64,000 bases of DNA from Xylaria sp. FL1777 (lineage: Eukaryota; Ascomycota; Sordariomycetes; Xylariales; Xylariaceae). Made by a program: the position numbers and the translations under genes. Under the pieces are notes generated by a model. It was not told the DNA's origin. It saw nothing but the letters and a program-made list of their open reading frames with translations, and ran no database searches. The stretch lies in the NCBI GenBank assembly GCA_022578965.1, contig MU400519.1, forward strand, positions 62,001 to 126,000, given 5' to 3'. Of the stretch, positions 61,156-64,000 are shown one piece after another; position 1 is the stretch's first letter; the number at the start of each line of letters is the position of its first letter.

Positions 61156-61784
61156 ATGTTCCGTTTCCACTTCCTCCTGCTCCTAATCTTCGGGGCTTTC
61201 GCCTCTCTGACGGCAGCAACGTGTAAGTCAAGTGATGCCTTGCCGTGATGATTCAAGCCAGGACCTACCTTTTCCATCCACGCCCTCTTGCAACAAATCC
61301 AATCAAACCAGTTTAGTCCAGTCCAGTCCAGTCCATCTCCCGTCACCAACCTCGAGTATACGATGACGACTTGGTTTCGCAAGTCCCAACCGCAAGAAGC
61401 TAACAGACACGCGCACCAGCGGCGCCCATATTCTGCAAATGCACCTGTTTCAAGAACAGCACCCTCATTCAGCTCGGCCCTCAATCCTCGTGTGCGCAGT
61501 GCACCCACGCCTACTGCCTGTCGCAGGACCTGCCCATCTGCAAGGACGCCTCCGCCGCCGACACCGACGTGCTATCGACCTGTATCCAGCGCGACAGCCG
61601 CAAGGACCAAATCATCGTGTGGGGCTTCATCCTCGGCACCGCTGGGCTGCTGGGCTGGGCCGGCGCGAGGCGCGTCCACGAGCTGCGTGAGGGGAGGAAG
61701 AAGAGGGTCGCCGACGCTGTCGCGCGGTCGGCCTCCCGGAATGATAGAGGGCCGTATATCCCGGTTCCTAGCACGAGGGACTGA
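61156..61784 (+). CDS. Small signal-anchored, cysteine-rich membrane protein
   Basis: Two exons, 61156-61222 and 61420-61784, giving 143 aa. Exon 1 is only 67 nt and encodes the signal peptide (MFRFHFLLLLIFGAFASLTA). The 197-bp intron ends with branch GCTAAC and CACCAG. The mature part starts SAPIFCKCTCFKNSTLIQL, with eight cysteines in about 55 residues (CKCTC, CAQC, C, C, C) and one N-x-S/T site. After it comes IIVWGFILGTAGLLGWAG, a membrane helix, then a basic tail. Expected topology: Cys-rich part in the lumen or outside, short tail in the cytosol. I recognise the layout from conserved unnamed fungal proteins but know no function. An ATG at 61145 is in another frame. Confidence 0.72.
61308..61342. 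repeat. CAGTC pentamer repeat inside an intron
   Basis: A short run of CAGTC/CAGTT-like units lies within the only intron of the small membrane protein gene. Confidence 0.7.
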
Positions 61785-62188
61785 TATTTTGGGAGGGGGA
61801 GAGGTTGTAAAATACCTTTTCAACCGTGTCACCTAGCGTTAGGAGTCTCAGGATAGGGTTTTTTTTTTTTTTTTGGGAATTGCTTGAACGGTGGTTTAAA
61901 AGACTGAGGGAGAAGACCTGTATATTATATACCATGTGCATACATTGTCATGATAAAACGCAACTTTAGTGGCCTTGACCATGACGCAAGCCATTTTGCA
62001 TGCTACTTTTTTCGTGGATGCCCTTAACAGTTTATGGGGACTGCTCGTCATATCCACCCGTGCCATATCCTGCTTTTGATACTCCAAACATAATCAAACT
62101 TCTACCAACCGTTTTGCGCTGCAATATGCCATTGTTACCTTTTTTCTTTTACCTCTCTCCATAATTCTTACACAACATCTTTGACGCT
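61785..62188. other. Spacer between convergent genes
   Basis: About 400 bp, containing a T-homopolymer near 61859-61874 that may be part of a 3' UTR. No gene. Confidence 0.5.
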
Positions 62189-63655
<1,467 letters not shown>

Positions 63656-64000
63656 ATTGATGCTGACGGTTGGATCCCAAATGGAATGGTGCAGTATTCG
63701 AAATGACTGGCCCTCTGAGGTTTGAGGATTGCAACAATCGAGCCAACGATGCCACACTGGGAAACAAGGCTGGGTTGCGATGCAAGCTCGGTTTGTTACA
63801 CTCTAATGGATTGACACCTCGGGATGACGTGGAATTATATTGGCCGAGAAGACACGATGGGATGCGGGAAGGGAAACGGGTATCTTAAGAGGGAGTGTAA
63901 GATAAATCAGGTTAGGCAAAGGTAGGCAAAGGTCAGGAATGTCGTATCATAGGCTGCTTTCTAGGAGATGTATCTTGAGAAATGAGTCAGTCATAGAAAC
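63656..64000. other. Promoter region of the DAHP synthase gene
   Basis: 345 bp to the window edge with no gene, containing a TGAGTCA element. Confidence 0.55.
63983..63989. promoter_or_regulatory. Gcn4/CpcA-type binding site TGAGTCA
   Basis: A perfect TGAGTCA lies 328 bp upstream of the DAHP synthase start. In fungi, Gcn4/CpcA/Cpc1 binds TGA(C/G)TCA upstream of amino-acid biosynthesis genes, and DAHP synthase genes are known targets. A 7-bp match can be chance, but the gene context supports it. Confidence 0.55.

Overview
This is a chromosomal window from a filamentous ascomycete, most likely a Sordariomycete (inference). Genes are short-intron (49-110 bp is typical, with GTRNGT donors and RCTRAC branch points) and moderately GC-rich. 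Intergenic spacers carry many TACCTAGGTA-type palindromic repeats. A 15-kb block has been driven to extreme AT content by C-to-T and G-to-A change, the mark of repeat-induced point mutation (RIP).

Layout. 1-326: 5' end of an F-box-like gene. 2.8-5.1 kb: a UFD1 / zinc-finger / AZUL-like protein. 8.4-12.2 kb: an MCT-type MFS transporter and a five-exon O-methyltransferase, both on the minus strand, a plausible small secondary-metabolism pair. 14.0-17.3 kb: an aldo-keto reductase of the D-arabinose dehydrogenase type and a secreted serine beta-lactamase-like protein, tail to tail. 18.5-21.1 kb: a SIP5-like RING protein. 21.1-26.5 kb: gene-free and repeat-rich. 26.5-43.0 kb: a fungal rhodopsin-like (PTH11/SAT4-type) receptor gene split by a 15,108-bp LTR retrotransposon. 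44.4-47.7 kb: an NRPS-like adenylation-thiolation-reductase enzyme. 48.7-49.2 kb: a candidate solo LTR. 50.5-53.3 kb: a cupin and an arylsulfotransferase-family secreted protein. 57.1-63.7 kb: housekeeping genes (mitochondrial acyl-CoA thioesterase, mitoribosomal mL50, a small signal-anchored membrane protein, DAHP synthase).

The most informative object is the split receptor. The element is bounded by 209-bp LTRs with unusual TATCA...TGATA ends and a 5-bp CAAGC target duplication. Removing the element and one duplication leaves the receptor reading frame open, so the insertion alone broke the gene. The LTR copies differ only by transitions, and each keeps its unmutated bases on the side facing host DNA. 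The element carries Ty3/Gypsy-like reverse transcriptase and integrase remnants whose catalytic and zinc-binding codons are altered by transitions, plus DDE-transposase-like remains in an extra 7 kb before the 3' LTR.

Exon structures were derived by hand from splice signals, reading frame and family resemblance. All multi-exon models close to a whole number of codons. Family assignments rest on recalled motifs; no database search was run.
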